Source of the DNA: Periplaneta americana
Lineage: Eukaryota > Arthropoda > Insecta > Blattodea > Blattidae
Assembly: GCF_040183065.1 (NCBI RefSeq)
Contig: NC_091128.1
Span: 176,516,168-176,580,167 of the forward strand
DNA length: 64,000 bases
Reading direction: 5' to 3'
The notes under the pieces were generated by a model. That model had not been told where the DNA came from. It saw only the letters and a list, made by a program, of their open reading frames with translations, and searched no databases. Shown here piece after piece: positions 19,201 through 27,099 of the stretch. A program made the position numbers and the translations under genes. Each line of letters opens with the position of its first letter. Position 1 is the first letter of the stretch.

Positions 19201-22200
19201 TGGGTCTAGATCTGGACGTGGTCCGTGACACTCCTCGTTTTCTGCCAGCGACGTCACAGACACCACCGGCTCGACGTTACCTAGTACAGTTCCACTAGGC
19301 ACCTCCTTGTCCCGATTGGTGACATTCAGGACCCTCACCGGTACCACCTTCTGATTCGGGAGTAGGGATCTGGCCACATAAACCCCATCTATCGGAGTTG
19401 TTTGCGAATCGAGGAGCAGGTTTCTCTTAGGTTGTCCGTCCAGTCTTGCCGTCACCACCATCTCGCAGCCTGCTGGGATTGTCACTTGATTCTCCAAGGT
19501 GAGTCTGCTGGCCATGGGTTGGTCTTCGACGTCCCTCAGGAACACTTCATCCTGACCAAAACGGAGGATACGGCGCCGGACGTCCACCGTTGCATCGAAG
19601 ATCCGCATGGCGTCGAGTCCCAGGATGACGTCTTCAGTGATTGTTGGCGACGAACACCCACATCTCCAGTCTCCTCTTTCCCAAGGTCAAGTCCAGGAAA
19701 ACCTCTTTTTGGATGGGCAGGTTCTCGCCTGAGGCAGTACGTAGCTCATACCGGCGCAGCGGCGTCCTCCCAGGTAGGCCACGCACGACTTCCGGTCTGG
19801 CGATAGTGAGCGACGCTCCGGTGTCTACCAGTACTCTGCATGGGCGGCCTCTTATCCATCCGTCAGCAATCAGCCCATCGTCGCATCTTCTGTTAACCGT
19901 CTTCAAGATCAGCCGAGGGGATGGTGATGACGGCGCCGACGTGCCCCTCGTCGCATCGGCCCCTTTTAGTTTTCCTGTTTGTGACCAGATCGGTCACAGT
20001 CCCTCCTCAGGTGTCCAGGCTCGCCGCAGGACCAGCAGGTGGGCACTCCTCGTCTTCGTCGCTCGGGTGATTTCGGTTGACGTTCCTCGACGTCGGCCGC
20101 CGCGACGCTCCTAATCCGGTGCGATGCCGAGACGTTCGCCGTCAACTTGGCTGCCTCCATCCTGAGGGCCGCCGCCAGAGCTGCATTGATGGTGCGATGC
20201 TCTGCCAAGAGTAGCTGTTGCTTTATTTCCGGGTCTCGAACTCCGCTGCCGAAGGTGTAGGCCGCCTCTCCAGCGATGAAGTCATTAGGTAGGCCCCTGA
20301 GCGCCTTATGGGCCAGTTGTTCCACCGCCATCGCGAATTCTTGCAGGGACTCGCCTGACTGTTGGACCCTCGTTTTTAGTTGGGTCCTAAATGCTGCAGC
20401 AAGTTGATGGTCACCATAACGTCCCTCCAGGGCCGCCATTATCTCAGCAGCTGTCCCATCTTCTGGAACGCTGTGAAGAATCTCCGACGCCTGTCCTTGA
20501 AGCGCGGTCAGCAACTGAGTAGTCTTCTCCGCTGGGGTCCAGCCATTATGTGCTGCGGTGGCCTCGAACTGGCGACGGAATATCGCCCAAGACGTCGTAC
20601 CGTCGAACTTCGGCGTCTTGACGTTGTGATGTCTGGCTGAAGGCGATGATTCCGCAGGGCCACTATATGGAGTCCTCAACTCTGTGGCCGCTTCTTGCAT
20701 GGCACGTCGAACCTCCTCGGCAACTATCTGTTTTTGTTCTCTAGCCTGGCGATCCACCAACGCGAGGATGTGCTTGTTTTCTTCAGCATGTTTTTCCATC
20801 ACCTCACTCGTCTTGTCCAGCAACTCGCTCGTCTGCTCTTGACGGCGCTCGAGATCGCGGATTTTGCCGTCGAAATGGTCTACCTCCTGTCTCAATTCGG
20901 TTACTGCCTCGTTTATAGTTGTAAAATTCTTGTTTAGGTTGTCAAGGTCGGCTTTGAGTTCGTCTTTCACGATGGCGACAATTCCATCTACGTGGGCTGA
21001 AACGCTTTCAATTTGCGTAGTGACGTCATCTTTCACTCCGCTTATGTCGCCTTTCACTTCACTTATATCGTTCTTCAACTCACTGATGTGCTTGTTCATT
21101 TCGTCTTTCATTTCTGCTTTCATTTCCGCGATGGCTTGCAGGATCTGCTGTAGGTTCTCCATTGTCGGTAATATCCCGGTTCTGACACCAATGTGAATTT
21201 TATTAGTAACAACAATGTAATTTATTCGTCACAACAATAATTCCTTCCTACAATTCACCTTAACGCTCTCGTCAACAATTGGATCTCCACTCAACACAGT
21301 ATTCGTTATAGCACTCCACCGACGACAATGACAATTTACTTGGACTATTACGCACAACAATGAACTGTTAATCTTAACTAATATTTACAAAGCACTATTT
21401 ACAAATCTGAACTATCAGTTCTCAGTTCACAGTTCTTCTATCTCAGTCACTCGAGTTCACAGTATCTCGAACCACAGACCTTCAGAGACAGTTCACTGTA
21501 CTCGAACTCGGGTCCCTCCAACTGCGGTCCACTGCACTCGAACTCAGGTCCCTCCAACTGCGGTCCACTGCACTCGTACTCAGGCCTTCGGATGCTGACG
21601 CAGATGCGGACGCACACTCGAGTCGAACTCCGGCTGGCTTGCTTGCTCTGGCTTTCTCACTGACTGAATAACTGAAAACTCTGAAAAACTGCTGTCGTTC
21701 CTTCGCGTCCGTAATTTATAGCAACAGCGACGTAGCCTCGAAGGCTCCACGTGTCTCTAGAGATGGCACTCCAGAAAAATCCCGAGCCCTCTCCTCTCTA
21801 CCAGCACCAGATGCGCGCGCACTCTCGCTCCACTCTCTCGCCGTGTTGGCCCTTTTCCCCTCTCCGCCGCGCGCCATCCCAAGTGCTCCGCGCGATCTTC
21901 TCTCTTGCGGGACGCTGGTCGTGAGTTCGAATCTCACGTCGCTGTCACAATACTTTTATCAGATATTTAAGTTCTAATAAGTCTTGTTGTGGTACCTTGT
22001 AATTTTTGTCCAATTGTGAGTTCATTTCCTTATAAAATTTTAGAAATTCAGAGCCTGCATTTTCTGATAATAATTGTGGTCGTTCACGTACATATACCCT
22101 TAATGATATACACTGTGTTTCAAAAGTAACTCACAATTGCAATTAAATTGAATGAGGAGGTTTTGGACTTTATGTTACTCTTGAGAAATCCTAAATATAC

Positions 22201-22462
22201 TGCAACGAGTTAATACGAATCCTGTTCGTGTAAATTGGCAAGTTATTATGCATATTGCTGTCTCACATGCCTTCTGCAATATAAAATAGTATTTCACCAA
22301 CATATGCCTGTGACTGAGTTTGATATTCAGGGCAGGAATAAAGTTACATAGATCTACGATCAATTATATGTCCAGTAAAACCCTATTTTAATGTTTCTGT
22401 TTTTAAGGAATTTCCGTTTTTAAAGAATGTGTTCGGTGTCGTTTGTTTTTGCTGTATATTTT

Positions 22463-22495
<33 letters not shown>

Positions 22496-24855
22496 GTCAT
22501 CATCATCATCATCACGAACCATTTTGAAACATTTGAGGAAAACAAGTTATAATATATGTTGAAGCTATAACAACATACACTTCCCACTATCTATGAACAC
22601 AGGATTCTGAACTGTGATTCTTACTTATGTTATAGTACGTAAATCACTGTGATCCCAGTAACAACACAGTTTCCACGAAAATGGCACTTAGAGTCTTACT
22701 TACTTCAGGTTTTTCTAATATTGAGTCTTCACTAAATTGTGATTGTAAAATTTCTTTATAAAAGTTCAGTTACACAACTTATCAATTTCGGTTGGACCAG
22801 TTTTTGGTTGACAGTGGTTCGCTTAATGGATATTTTGCTGCAAATGTATACAAATTTACAAAGTACAACTTTATTTGAGAGATATTCACTGCTTTTATTC
22901 TGGTGGAACACGCCGGAACACCTGGCACCTTTTTGTTGTATTTTTCATTATGAAAGGAGAGAAATGTGTTAATTTTTGTTTGAATTCCGCTTAGACCTAG
23001 AAAGTCTTAAAGTTGGGTGAAAAGGAGGTTAAAAGCGATACTGGATAGTAATCATCTCCCAGTCTGTTACAGAGTTCCACCACCTTTTTCTCCAGAAGGA
23101 AAGCACTGGATACACTTATTGATTTTTTTTTAAACGGCAATGTCAGATATAAGTGCATATAATATAGGTCCATCAATTTATAATAGTTTAATACAGTTAC
23201 TGTTTGTTTCTCAAGCCTTGGCTTAGATATTTATTGACTTCTTACCCTTTGCAGACTCAGGAGAGAGGACGCTAATTGATATTGACAGCAAAACCCAGGA
23301 AGAGGTGCACAGCCACGTCAAAAAAGTTATCTGCAAACCAGAGTAAGTAAATGTTTGCTTTGTCTGCACTGATATTGTTTATGAACAGCGTTCCTCCTTC
23401 TCTTACAACTGTTATCCTTTTTCACCCACTTTTGCGATTAAAGTTGAAAGTGTATGCATATGTTTCCATAGTAACTCAGACATAGGCAAATGCTAGACAT
23501 TTGATGAACTACACTGATTCTACCACTGTTTGACTTTCAGTAATGAGGGTTGGCATCATGCATTACAGGCGTAGTGTTTGGTTCAAGTTTGCCGAGTCTC
23601 TGTAGAATCAAAGTTCGCTTTGAGGAAGCAGATATGTCATGTTAGAACTCGTCCTTCAAGTTCGTTGACCCTCCCTTCCCACTTTTCCTTTGTGCTTTAG
23701 GTGCGAAAGGATTTAGAACAAATCTTGTAAAGTTTTATATAGTTGTCACTACTTACTTATGGCTTTTAGAGAACCCAGAGGTTCATCCCTATCTTGAGCA
23801 AGATTAATCCAGTCCCTACCATCATATCCTGTCTTCCTCAAATCCATTTTAACATTATCCTCCCCTCTACGTCTCAACCTCCCCAAAGGTCTTTCTCCCT
23901 CTGGCCTCCCAACTAACACTCTATATGCATTTCTGGATTCACCCACACGTGCTACATGCCCTGCCCATCTCAAACGTCTCGATTTAATATTTATAATTAT
24001 GTTAGGTAAAGAATACAATGCGTGCAGTTCTGGGTTGTGTAACTTTTTCCATTCTCTTGTAATTTCATCCTTTTTAGCCCCAAATATTTTCCTAAGCATC
24101 TTATTCTCAAACACCGTAATCTCTGTTCCTCTCTCAAAATGAGAGTCCAAGTTTCACAACCCTACAGAACAACCGGTAATATAACTTGTTTTATAAATTC
24201 TAACTTTCAGCTGTTGCTCCAAGGTATTTCAATTTTTCCACTTTTTCAAAGGATAAATTTCCAATTTTTATATTTCCATTTCGTATTATGTTCTGGTCAC
24301 GAGACATAATCATATACTGGGTTACTGCTATTGCTACTACAGGGATTAATAATCAATACTACGTGTTAGGATTTTGGAAATTAATTATTTAATGGACAGC
24401 TACTTTATTTCCAGCTTCATTTGAGGAAATGTAACGTCAAGGGGAAAAATTACTTTGTATCTAGAAAACAGGAAAATGTCAGGGAATTTTAAAAATAGAC
24501 TAGGGTGGGTATTCTGTATAATAAAATTATTGGTTTTAATTGCCTTGAATTTCATCTCACTTTTTGAGAATGTGTTAATGTGTACAGATGGGTGTCCGTA
24601 TGCTGAATGGCAATATTCTTTGTACCTGTAGATCCGTTAGTCGCGTCACTATGTAACCACATATCGTTGTGATTTCTGTTTAGTGACATCTTGGCTGCGG
24701 AGCTGAAAGCAGTGCAGAAGAAAGACAACCCGGCTAATTTTGGCTTCGGATGTGACCGGCAGTGCATATGTGAAGTGTTAGGACAGGTTCCCTGCCCGGG
24801 ATTGGTTCCTTTACCGAAGAATATGAGAGGAAAATACACTTTTCCAAGGGAATAA
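13148..24855 (+). CDS. mRpS25: Mitochondrial ribosomal protein mS25 gene, four exons, frameshift in exon 1
   Basis: The product is a protein of the small subunit of the mitochondrial ribosome (mS25/MRPS25), nuclear-encoded and imported. Exons are 13148-13283, 13694-13800, 23255-23342 and 24684-24855, all with GT-AG introns (410, 9454 and 1341 bp) and matching phases. Recognisable blocks are [18 protein letters not shown] at the N-terminus, PQIQYKNP and KNMTPSPF in exon 2, [12 protein letters not shown] in exon 3 and [22 protein letters not shown] and MRGKY in exon 4. These agree with the known animal family. The spliced length is 503 nt, one base short of 168 codons. From the ATG the frame meets TAA at 13232; the frame starting at 13231 is open and joins exon 2 correctly. 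This is either a 1-bp sequence error or a broken allele. Kept introns argue against a processed pseudogene. Intron 2 holds an antisense Gypsy element and intron 3 a LINE relic. Confidence 0.9.
13694..13800 (+). CDS. mRpS25: mRpS25 exon 2
   Basis: The acceptor TTTCTGTTCACAG ends at 13693 and the donor GTACGT starts at 13801. The exon completes an Arg codon split with exon 1, then encodes [15 protein letters not shown] through [11 protein letters not shown], the most conserved core of mS25. Confidence 0.93.
13801..14604. other. Start of mRpS25 intron 2
   Basis: AT-rich intronic DNA with no further repeat recognised before the SINE at 14605. Confidence 0.6.
14605..14786 (+). mobile_element. tRNA-derived SINE with poly-A tail
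   Basis: The tRNA-like head GTGGCTTTGTGGATAAAGCG (A box) and the B box GGTTCGAGTCC at 14655-14665 are intact. A short body is followed by TGTTCTTCGGTACATCATAG and a 19-A tail at 14768-14786. It lies in sense orientation in intron 2. Both pol III boxes and the long pure A tail suggest a fairly young copy. Confidence 0.75.
14981..15153 (+). repeat. Left arm of a large inverted repeat with a coding-like fragment
   Basis: This arm is repeated in inverted orientation at 21954-22120, continuing across the LTR element into 15590-15611. The plus strand is open from about 14998 to a TAA at 15137 and encodes an unrecognised segment including [16 protein letters not shown] and [11 protein letters not shown]. 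The opposite arm encodes the same peptide with conservative changes and the same stop, so it was once protein-coding, probably a transposon 3' end. Confidence 0.7.
15154..15607. other. Spacer between inverted-repeat arms
   Basis: AT-rich, non-coding, with poly-A and poly-T runs. Together with the arms it formed a fold-back structure of about 0.8 kb before the LTR element inserted at its right arm. Confidence 0.5.
15608..15611. repeat. Target-site duplication ATAC (left)
   Basis: ATAC directly precedes the left LTR and is repeated at 21950-21953 directly after the right LTR. A 4-bp duplication fits Ty3/Gypsy integration. Confidence 0.85.
15612..16369 (-). repeat. 3' LTR (left copy)
   Basis: 758 bp with TGTGA...TCACA ends. 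On the element strand it carries a TATA-like CTATAAATTA (about 16131-16141). On the plus strand a 36-bp unit starting CACTGTACTCGAACTCGGG at 15914 is repeated at 15950 and partly at 15986. Confidence 0.95.
16370..16382 (-). other. Polypurine tract
   Basis: On the element strand AAGGAGGGAGCAA directly precedes the 3' LTR, the expected primer site for plus-strand DNA synthesis. It overlaps the pol stop codon. Confidence 0.8.
16381..19608 (-). CDS. pol: Gypsy pol: end of protease region, reverse transcriptase, RNase H, integrase
   Basis: The 1075-codon frame counted from the first Met is intact, although its true N-terminus is the protease in the adjoining frame. RT: catalytic Asp in [12 protein letters not shown] (about residue 282) and YLDD at 344-347. 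RNase H: LDTDAS (D491/D493), E534, TDHSAL (D559) and ADALSRR (D602). Integrase: zinc-binding H727/H734 and C764/C767, then catalytic D796, D856 and E892 with 35 residues between the last two. A GPY/F-like segment WDGPYRVV follows near 1030. All catalytic residues are present, so the enzyme part looks functional. The product would copy the element RNA to DNA and integrate it. Translation would need frameshifting from gag and is blocked by the protease frame break. Confidence 0.95.
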   Translation of the reverse strand: MRIFDATVDVRRRILRFGQDEVFLRDVEDQPMASRLTLENQVTIPAGCEMVVTARLDGQPKRNLLLDSQTTPIDGVYVARSLLPNQKVVPVRVLNVTNRDKEVPSGTVLGNVEPVVSVTSLAENEECHGPRPDLDPSLKELARELPANLSKRERRQVHDLLTEFQDVFSLSENDYGRTEKVQHRIDTGNARPIRQPPRRVPLAKQREIDCQLEGMKARGVIEESDSPWSSPVVLVKKKNGDLRFCVDYRRLNDVTRKDCFPLPRIDDTLDTLAGAEWFSTLDLKSGYWQVALHPEDKEKTAFSTGQGLWQFTVMPFGLCNAPATFQRLMESVMRGLTYDTCLLYLDDVMVVGKTFGEQLLNLRKVFERLRQARLKLNPKKCHLFQKKVNYLGHVVGTNGVATDPEKLQAVRGWPRPRDKKELRRFLGLCTYYRRFVAGYANIAKPLTQLTEEKRQFQWTDEAESSFQSLKEALCTAPVLGYPIPGRKFTLDTDASNVGIGGVLSQEQDGQERVIAYFSRTLSKAERNYCVTRRELLAIVEALKHFHKYLYGQEFHLRTDHSALTWLLGFKNLEGQTARWVQRLQEYNFTSEHRQGKKHSNADALSRRPCPDGCKHCLKVEERDGAHAVRAIAAQPSPGWDNAAIRREQLEDPNIGQLLRDVESGQRPVWADIANHSTTYKSYWAQWESFTVKDGILKRIWESADGRTHIEQLVLPRSKVKEVLEETHAGVTGGHLGANRTLDKLRQRFYWLHQRIDTEQWCRRCDTCAASRGPRTRSRGAMQQYNVGPPFERIAIDVAGPFPVTDRGNRYLLVAMDYFTKWPEVYAIPNQEASTVADALLDNFICRFGVPRELHSDQGRNFESNLMGELFERLGVHKTRTTPFHPQSDGMVERYIKTVEEHLRKVVSNHQRDWDARIPLFLLAYRASVHDTTGMTPANMVFGRELRLPCDLLFGTPPSADQPATDYVAELTEKLNGVHQLAREHLKMASDRMKVRYDRLANSAGFQEGDRVWLYRPTRTKGKSPKLQRAWDGPYRVVTRINDVVYRIQRQPRGKMMVVHLDRLAAYQGTARDEQS
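19634..19906 (-). pseudogene. Gypsy protease frame, interrupted by a one-base frame break
   Basis: An aspartic protease with the active-site triplet in [14 protein letters not shown] is in the -1 frame relative to gag. The frame stays open upstream across the gag stop at about 19966. It ends early at 19634 because an extra base near 19637-19645 shifts the frame. The C-terminal hallmark of retroviral-type proteases (I-L-G-x-D-like) lies just beyond, in the pol frame. Without full protease the polyprotein would not mature. Confidence 0.8.
19966..21162 (-). CDS. gag: Gypsy gag (capsid-nucleocapsid)
   Basis: The 398-residue product begins [19 protein letters not shown] with a long charged coiled-coil region (about 1-150). 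A retrotransposon capsid domain follows ([16 protein letters not shown] near 188, through [16 protein letters not shown]). One CCHC zinc knuckle, [14 protein letters not shown], has Cys 376, 379, 389 and His 384. It packages element RNA in cytoplasmic particles. The start codon lies only about 10 bases after the primer binding site. The stop lies in an A-rich stretch where the protease frame is open at -1, suggesting -1 frameshifting. Confidence 0.93.
   Translation of the reverse strand: MENLQQILQAIAEMKAEMKDEMNKHISELKNDISEVKGDISGVKDDVTTQIESVSAHVDGIVAIVKDELKADLDNLNKNFTTINEAVTELRQEVDHFDGKIRDLERRQEQTSELLDKTSEVMEKHAEENKHILALVDRQAREQKQIVAEEVRRAMQEAATELRTPYSGPAESSPSARHHNVKTPKFDGTTSWAIFRRQFEATAAHNGWTPAEKTTQLLTALQGQASEILHSVPEDGTAAEIMAALEGRYGDHQLAAAFRTQLKTRVQQSGESLQEFAMAVEQLAHKALRGLPNDFIAGEAAYTFGSGVRDPEIKQQLLLAEHRTINAALAAALRMEAAKLTANVSASHRIRSVAAADVEERQPKSPERRRRGVPTCWSCGEPGHLRRDCDRSGHKQEN
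21173..21190 (-). other. Primer binding site, tRNA-Leu-like
   Basis: On the element strand TGGTGTCAGAACCGGGAT starts one base after the 5' LTR. The TGG start fits a tRNA 3' CCA, and the sequence matches my recollection of the 3' end of an insect tRNA-Leu at about 16 of 18 bases. Confidence 0.65.
21192..21949 (-). repeat. 5' LTR (right copy)
   Basis: 758 bp, identical to the left LTR except one base at 21389. It holds the promoter for the element. The 36-bp direct repeats start near 21494 and 21530. Confidence 0.95.
21711..21721 (-). promoter_or_regulatory. TATA-like box of the retrotransposon promoter
   Basis: CTATAAATTA on the element strand, followed about 35-55 bases later by TCAGTTATTCAGTCAGTG, which contains insect initiator-like TCAGT motifs. 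The transcription start is inferred, not seen. Confidence 0.5.
21950..21953. repeat. Target-site duplication ATAC (right)
   Basis: Matches 15608-15611. Confidence 0.85.
21954..22120 (-). repeat. Right arm of the large inverted repeat
   Basis: The minus strand encodes an open segment including [16 protein letters not shown] and [11 protein letters not shown], closely matching the left arm (14981-15153). Its last bases and stop codon lie on the far side of the LTR element (15590-15611), so the insertion cut this arm next to its stop. Confidence 0.7.
22121..23254. other. Intron 2 distal part
   Basis: AT-rich intronic DNA. Only the microsatellite at 22463-22514 stands out. A polypyrimidine stretch and TTTGCAG at the end form the acceptor for exon 3. 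Confidence 0.6.
22463..22514. repeat. (ATC)n microsatellite
   Basis: About 17 ATC/TCA units with one interruption (TCG). Confidence 0.9.
23255..23342 (+). CDS. mRpS25: mRpS25 exon 3
   Basis: The acceptor CTTACCCTTTGCAG ends at 23254 and the donor GTAAGT starts at 23343. It completes a split Asp codon and encodes [18 protein letters not shown], then a helix VKKVICKP. Phase 2 at both borders fits exons 2 and 4. Confidence 0.9.
23343..23747. other. Intron 3, proximal part
   Basis: No repeat or exon recognised. Confidence 0.5.
23748..24330 (-). pseudogene. LINE 3' end relic in intron 3 of mRpS25
   Basis: The minus-strand frame (133 codons, 24150-23749) encodes [53 protein letters not shown] and [20 protein letters not shown]. 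It then runs into a tail with TAAAAGCC and TAAGTAAGT. Upstream (24330-24200) an RT-like piece, [16 protein letters not shown] then [10 protein letters not shown], is joined to it by an internal deletion of some tens of codons. It is the same family as 12223-12744 and is 5'-truncated, as LINE copies often are. Confidence 0.75.
24684..24855 (+). CDS. mRpS25: mRpS25 exon 4 with stop codon
   Basis: The acceptor TTTCTGTTTAG ends at 24683. The exon encodes [35 protein letters not shown] and [11 protein letters not shown], then TAA at 24853-24855. Cysteine-rich C-terminal motifs match the mS25 family. Confidence 0.93.
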
Positions 24856-24904
24856 CCGGCTAGTCAGTTTCAGTTTTATTCTGGAAACATATATACATTC
24901 TTTT

Positions 24905-24910
24905 AATAAA
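24905..24910 (+). promoter_or_regulatory. mRpS25: Polyadenylation signal AATAAA of mRpS25
   Basis: AATAAA lies 50 bases after the mRpS25 stop codon, followed by a T-rich region. Confidence 0.6.
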
Positions 24911-24993
24911 TTATAATTTCTGTTTGTAGTCTGTGACGTTCATTCTCTCAGTACCAGTGTGTCACGATCCATCAACACTATCCCTGTATATAA

Positions 24994-25724
24994 CAAGTTC
25001 TAAGGTCTCCGATTTTTTTTTCTGACAAACTTGCCGTAAAAATCTGAAACTTCTGTGACTTCTCAACGTCATCTCCCTGCAGATGTATGCAATTTTCACA
25101 ATGTCGATGCCATGATGCCATAGCCGCTGTGAACGCTTCTGTTTCGACCACTGGAAAATCACTGATGCAATAGCGGTGCGACTGTGGAGGAGAGTGTCTT
25201 TCATTGTTGGAGAAAGCAAAAAAATCGCTAGGAGCCAGGTCAGGTGAGTAGGAAGAATGAGCACTTCAAAGTTGTTTGCGTTATGTTTTGAGGTCTTCAT
25301 TCAGGATTGTGTGCACAGATCTCACGGAAATGCCAACTTTTGAGATGATATCTTCCACAGTGAACTGGCTGGTGTGAGGCTGAGATCCTTTTGGCTCATT
25401 GTCACATGACACTGCCACACTCACGAGCGCACATTCTTTGCATTCATGACACCATCTCACTTACCTGACGATGAATTTGAATGGGTGTCACACCACGCAA
25501 ATGGAGTAAACGAATGATTACACGCTTTTCCTGTAACGAGAACACCGCCTTTTTAAGTATCAGAATTGCTTCCCACTCTAGCTGCTGCCACCAGGTTTCT
25601 GTGCGCTGTACACTGCTGCCATCTCTGTCACACATTCACAAAGAGTGCCCGCGTCTTTTAAGCCAAACCACATGTTTCTATCTGCTCCCAGTCCTGAGAA
25701 AAATATCTGAGACCTTAGAACTTG
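24994..25724 (-). pseudogene. Mariner-like transposon with internal deletion
   Basis: The ends CAAGTTCTAAGGTCTCCGAT (24994) and the complement of 25700-25724 (CAAGTTCTAAGGTCTCAGAT) are inverted repeats. Inside, the minus strand encodes an N-terminal helix-turn-helix segment (QEKRVIIRLLHLRGVTPIQI, about 25530-25475), a second one (DIISKVGISVRSVHTILNED, about 25350-25270) and directly afterwards the C-terminal SYSPDLAPSDFF (about 25250-25215). The catalytic core between the second helix domain and SPDLAPSD is missing, and frames change several times. At 731 bp it is about half a full mariner. Confidence 0.75.
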
Positions 25725-26035
25725 AACTCACTTCGTACTAAGAATATACTGTAGACGAGGAGGCGAGACCTGGCATGTGAGCTGTGCGAGAGGGGAAGAA
25801 TGAGCTACCAGAAAGAGAGTTTGTTTCATGATGGTTAATATTATATGAATCTACCGACACGGAAGTTCATCTCAGACTAAAACATATCTCCCCCCTCCAT
25901 ATCCATTGGTGATATGATAAGGTCACAGACAGGTCTTGCACCCTCTACTGTAGGAAGCCAGTCCTGTTATTTATAGTGTGTCAAGATGATTATGCTTTTA
26001 TTTATTTATCTTTTTTTATGTTTGCATGCACCACA
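25725..26035. other. No recognisable feature
   Basis: Spacer between the mariner relic and a SINE. Confidence 0.5.
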
Positions 26036-26192
26036 GCTTGTCGATGGAATCGAATCGATGATAGCGAGATGGTGTTTGACGAGATGAGGCCGAGGATTCG
26101 CCAACGATTACCTGACATTCGTCTTACACTTGGTGAAAACCTCGGAAAAAACCCAGGTAATGACCTCAACCAAGATTCGAACTGATACTTGA
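26036..26192 (-). mobile_element. SINE fragment (body and B-box remnant)
   Basis: The minus strand reads AGTTCGAATCTTGG (B-box remnant), then TTACCTGGGTTTTTTCCGAG, AGGTTTTC, GAATGTCAGGTAATC and CATCTCGTCAAACACCATCT. The A-box head is not recognisable. The body matches the family I expect to follow the head at 1-48. Confidence 0.7.
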
Positions 26193-26419
26193 GAGGAGCA
26201 TCATATCTAATTCGCCACTGCTAGCATAGTCGTGAATTTAAGATGGGAGGAGGCAAGTTTGAGAACATCCATTGGCAGTTCTTGCCTAAAATGATAGGGG
26301 GTTCCCTACTTTTATGATATTACATAGTTTTCCAACAGTTTAAACAATATCTCATTTGTGAAAAATTAAAAAAGTACTACTGTTCTTTAATGTATATGAT
26401 TACCTTAAAATGAGCCTGA

Positions 26420-26451
26420 TGGTGGTGATGATGATGATGATGATGATGATC
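26420..26451. repeat. (GAT)n microsatellite
   Basis: About ten GAT units. Confidence 0.85.
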
Positions 26452-26497
26452 AATTATCTTTGAAAGAACATAGGCATTTTTCCTTATGTTATCATTC

Positions 26498-26685
26498 TGA
26501 ATCGAGAGTGAATGGGAGTGACTTAAGAGTGAATCGGGAGAGACTTAGGTGTGACTTAAGATGGACACGACAGTGAATTGAAAGTGACTTAAGAGTGATT
26601 TGGGAGTGACTTGCAAGTGTTTAGGATTAACATGAGAGTGAGTTAAGAGTGACCTGGTTGTGACTAGAGTGAATTGAGAGTAAAT
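26498..26685. repeat. Degenerate short tandem repeat rich in GAGTGACTTA
   Basis: Diverged units of about 10-12 bp (GAGTGACTTAA, GAGTGAATCGG, GAGTGATTTGG, GAGTGAGTTAA) recur at least 12 times. It is an old, decaying minisatellite. Confidence 0.65.
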
Positions 26686-26852
26686 ATTTTTGAAACAGGT
26701 TTCAGTACTGTATTTTGTTATATTACATGTCAAACAAAATCTAATGTAAATTACTCTCTTTCAAACAAGGTTCGATAATGTAATTTTTCTGTAACTTAAA
26801 AACTGCGTTTCGAATATTTTCAAGCAAGAGAGTACGATGCAATGTTTATTTT

Positions 26853-27099
26853 TAGTAGGTTATTTTACGACGCTTTATCAACATCTCTGGTTATTTAGCG
26901 TCTGAATGAGATGAAGGTGATAATGCCGGTGAAATGAATCCGGGGTCCAACACCGAAAGTTACCCAGCATTTGCTCATATTGAGTTGAGGGAAAACCCCA
27001 GAAAGAACCTCAACCAGGTAACTTGCCCCGACCGGGAATCGAAGCCGGGCCACCTGGTTTCGCGGCCAGACGTACTAACCGTTACTCCACAGGTGTGGA
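26853..27099 (-). mobile_element. tRNA-derived SINE, nearly full length
   Basis: On the minus strand the head is CCACACCTGTGGAGTAACGG, with an A-box-like GGTTAGTACGTCTGG and B box GGCTTCGATTCCCGGT (27031-27046). The body has TACCTGGTTGAGGTTC and ends GACGCTAAATAACCAGAGAT, then GCGTCGTAAAATAACCTA. This is a different tRNA head from the other SINEs here. Confidence 0.75.

Larger units (their letters stand above)
15612..21949 (-). mobile_element. Young Ty3/Gypsy LTR retrotransposon, antisense in mRpS25 intron 2
   Basis: The element is 6338 bp with two 758-bp LTRs beginning TGTGA and ending TCACA, and it reads on the minus strand. Order: 5' LTR (21192-21949), primer binding site, gag, protease, pol (RT-RNase H-integrase), polypurine tract, 3' LTR (15612-16369). 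The LTRs differ at only one position that I could find (T at 15809, C at 21389), so insertion is recent. No envelope gene and no chromodomain are present. A one-base frame break inside the protease makes this copy probably non-autonomous. It interrupts an older inverted repeat. Confidence 0.95.

Noticed and set aside
16657..20114. Numerous plus-strand frames of 60-172 codons
   Set aside because: They are shadows opposite the intact gag and pol frames.
24552..24839. 95-codon minus-strand frame
   Set aside because: It is antisense to mRpS25 exon 4, whose plus-strand reading is clearly the gene.
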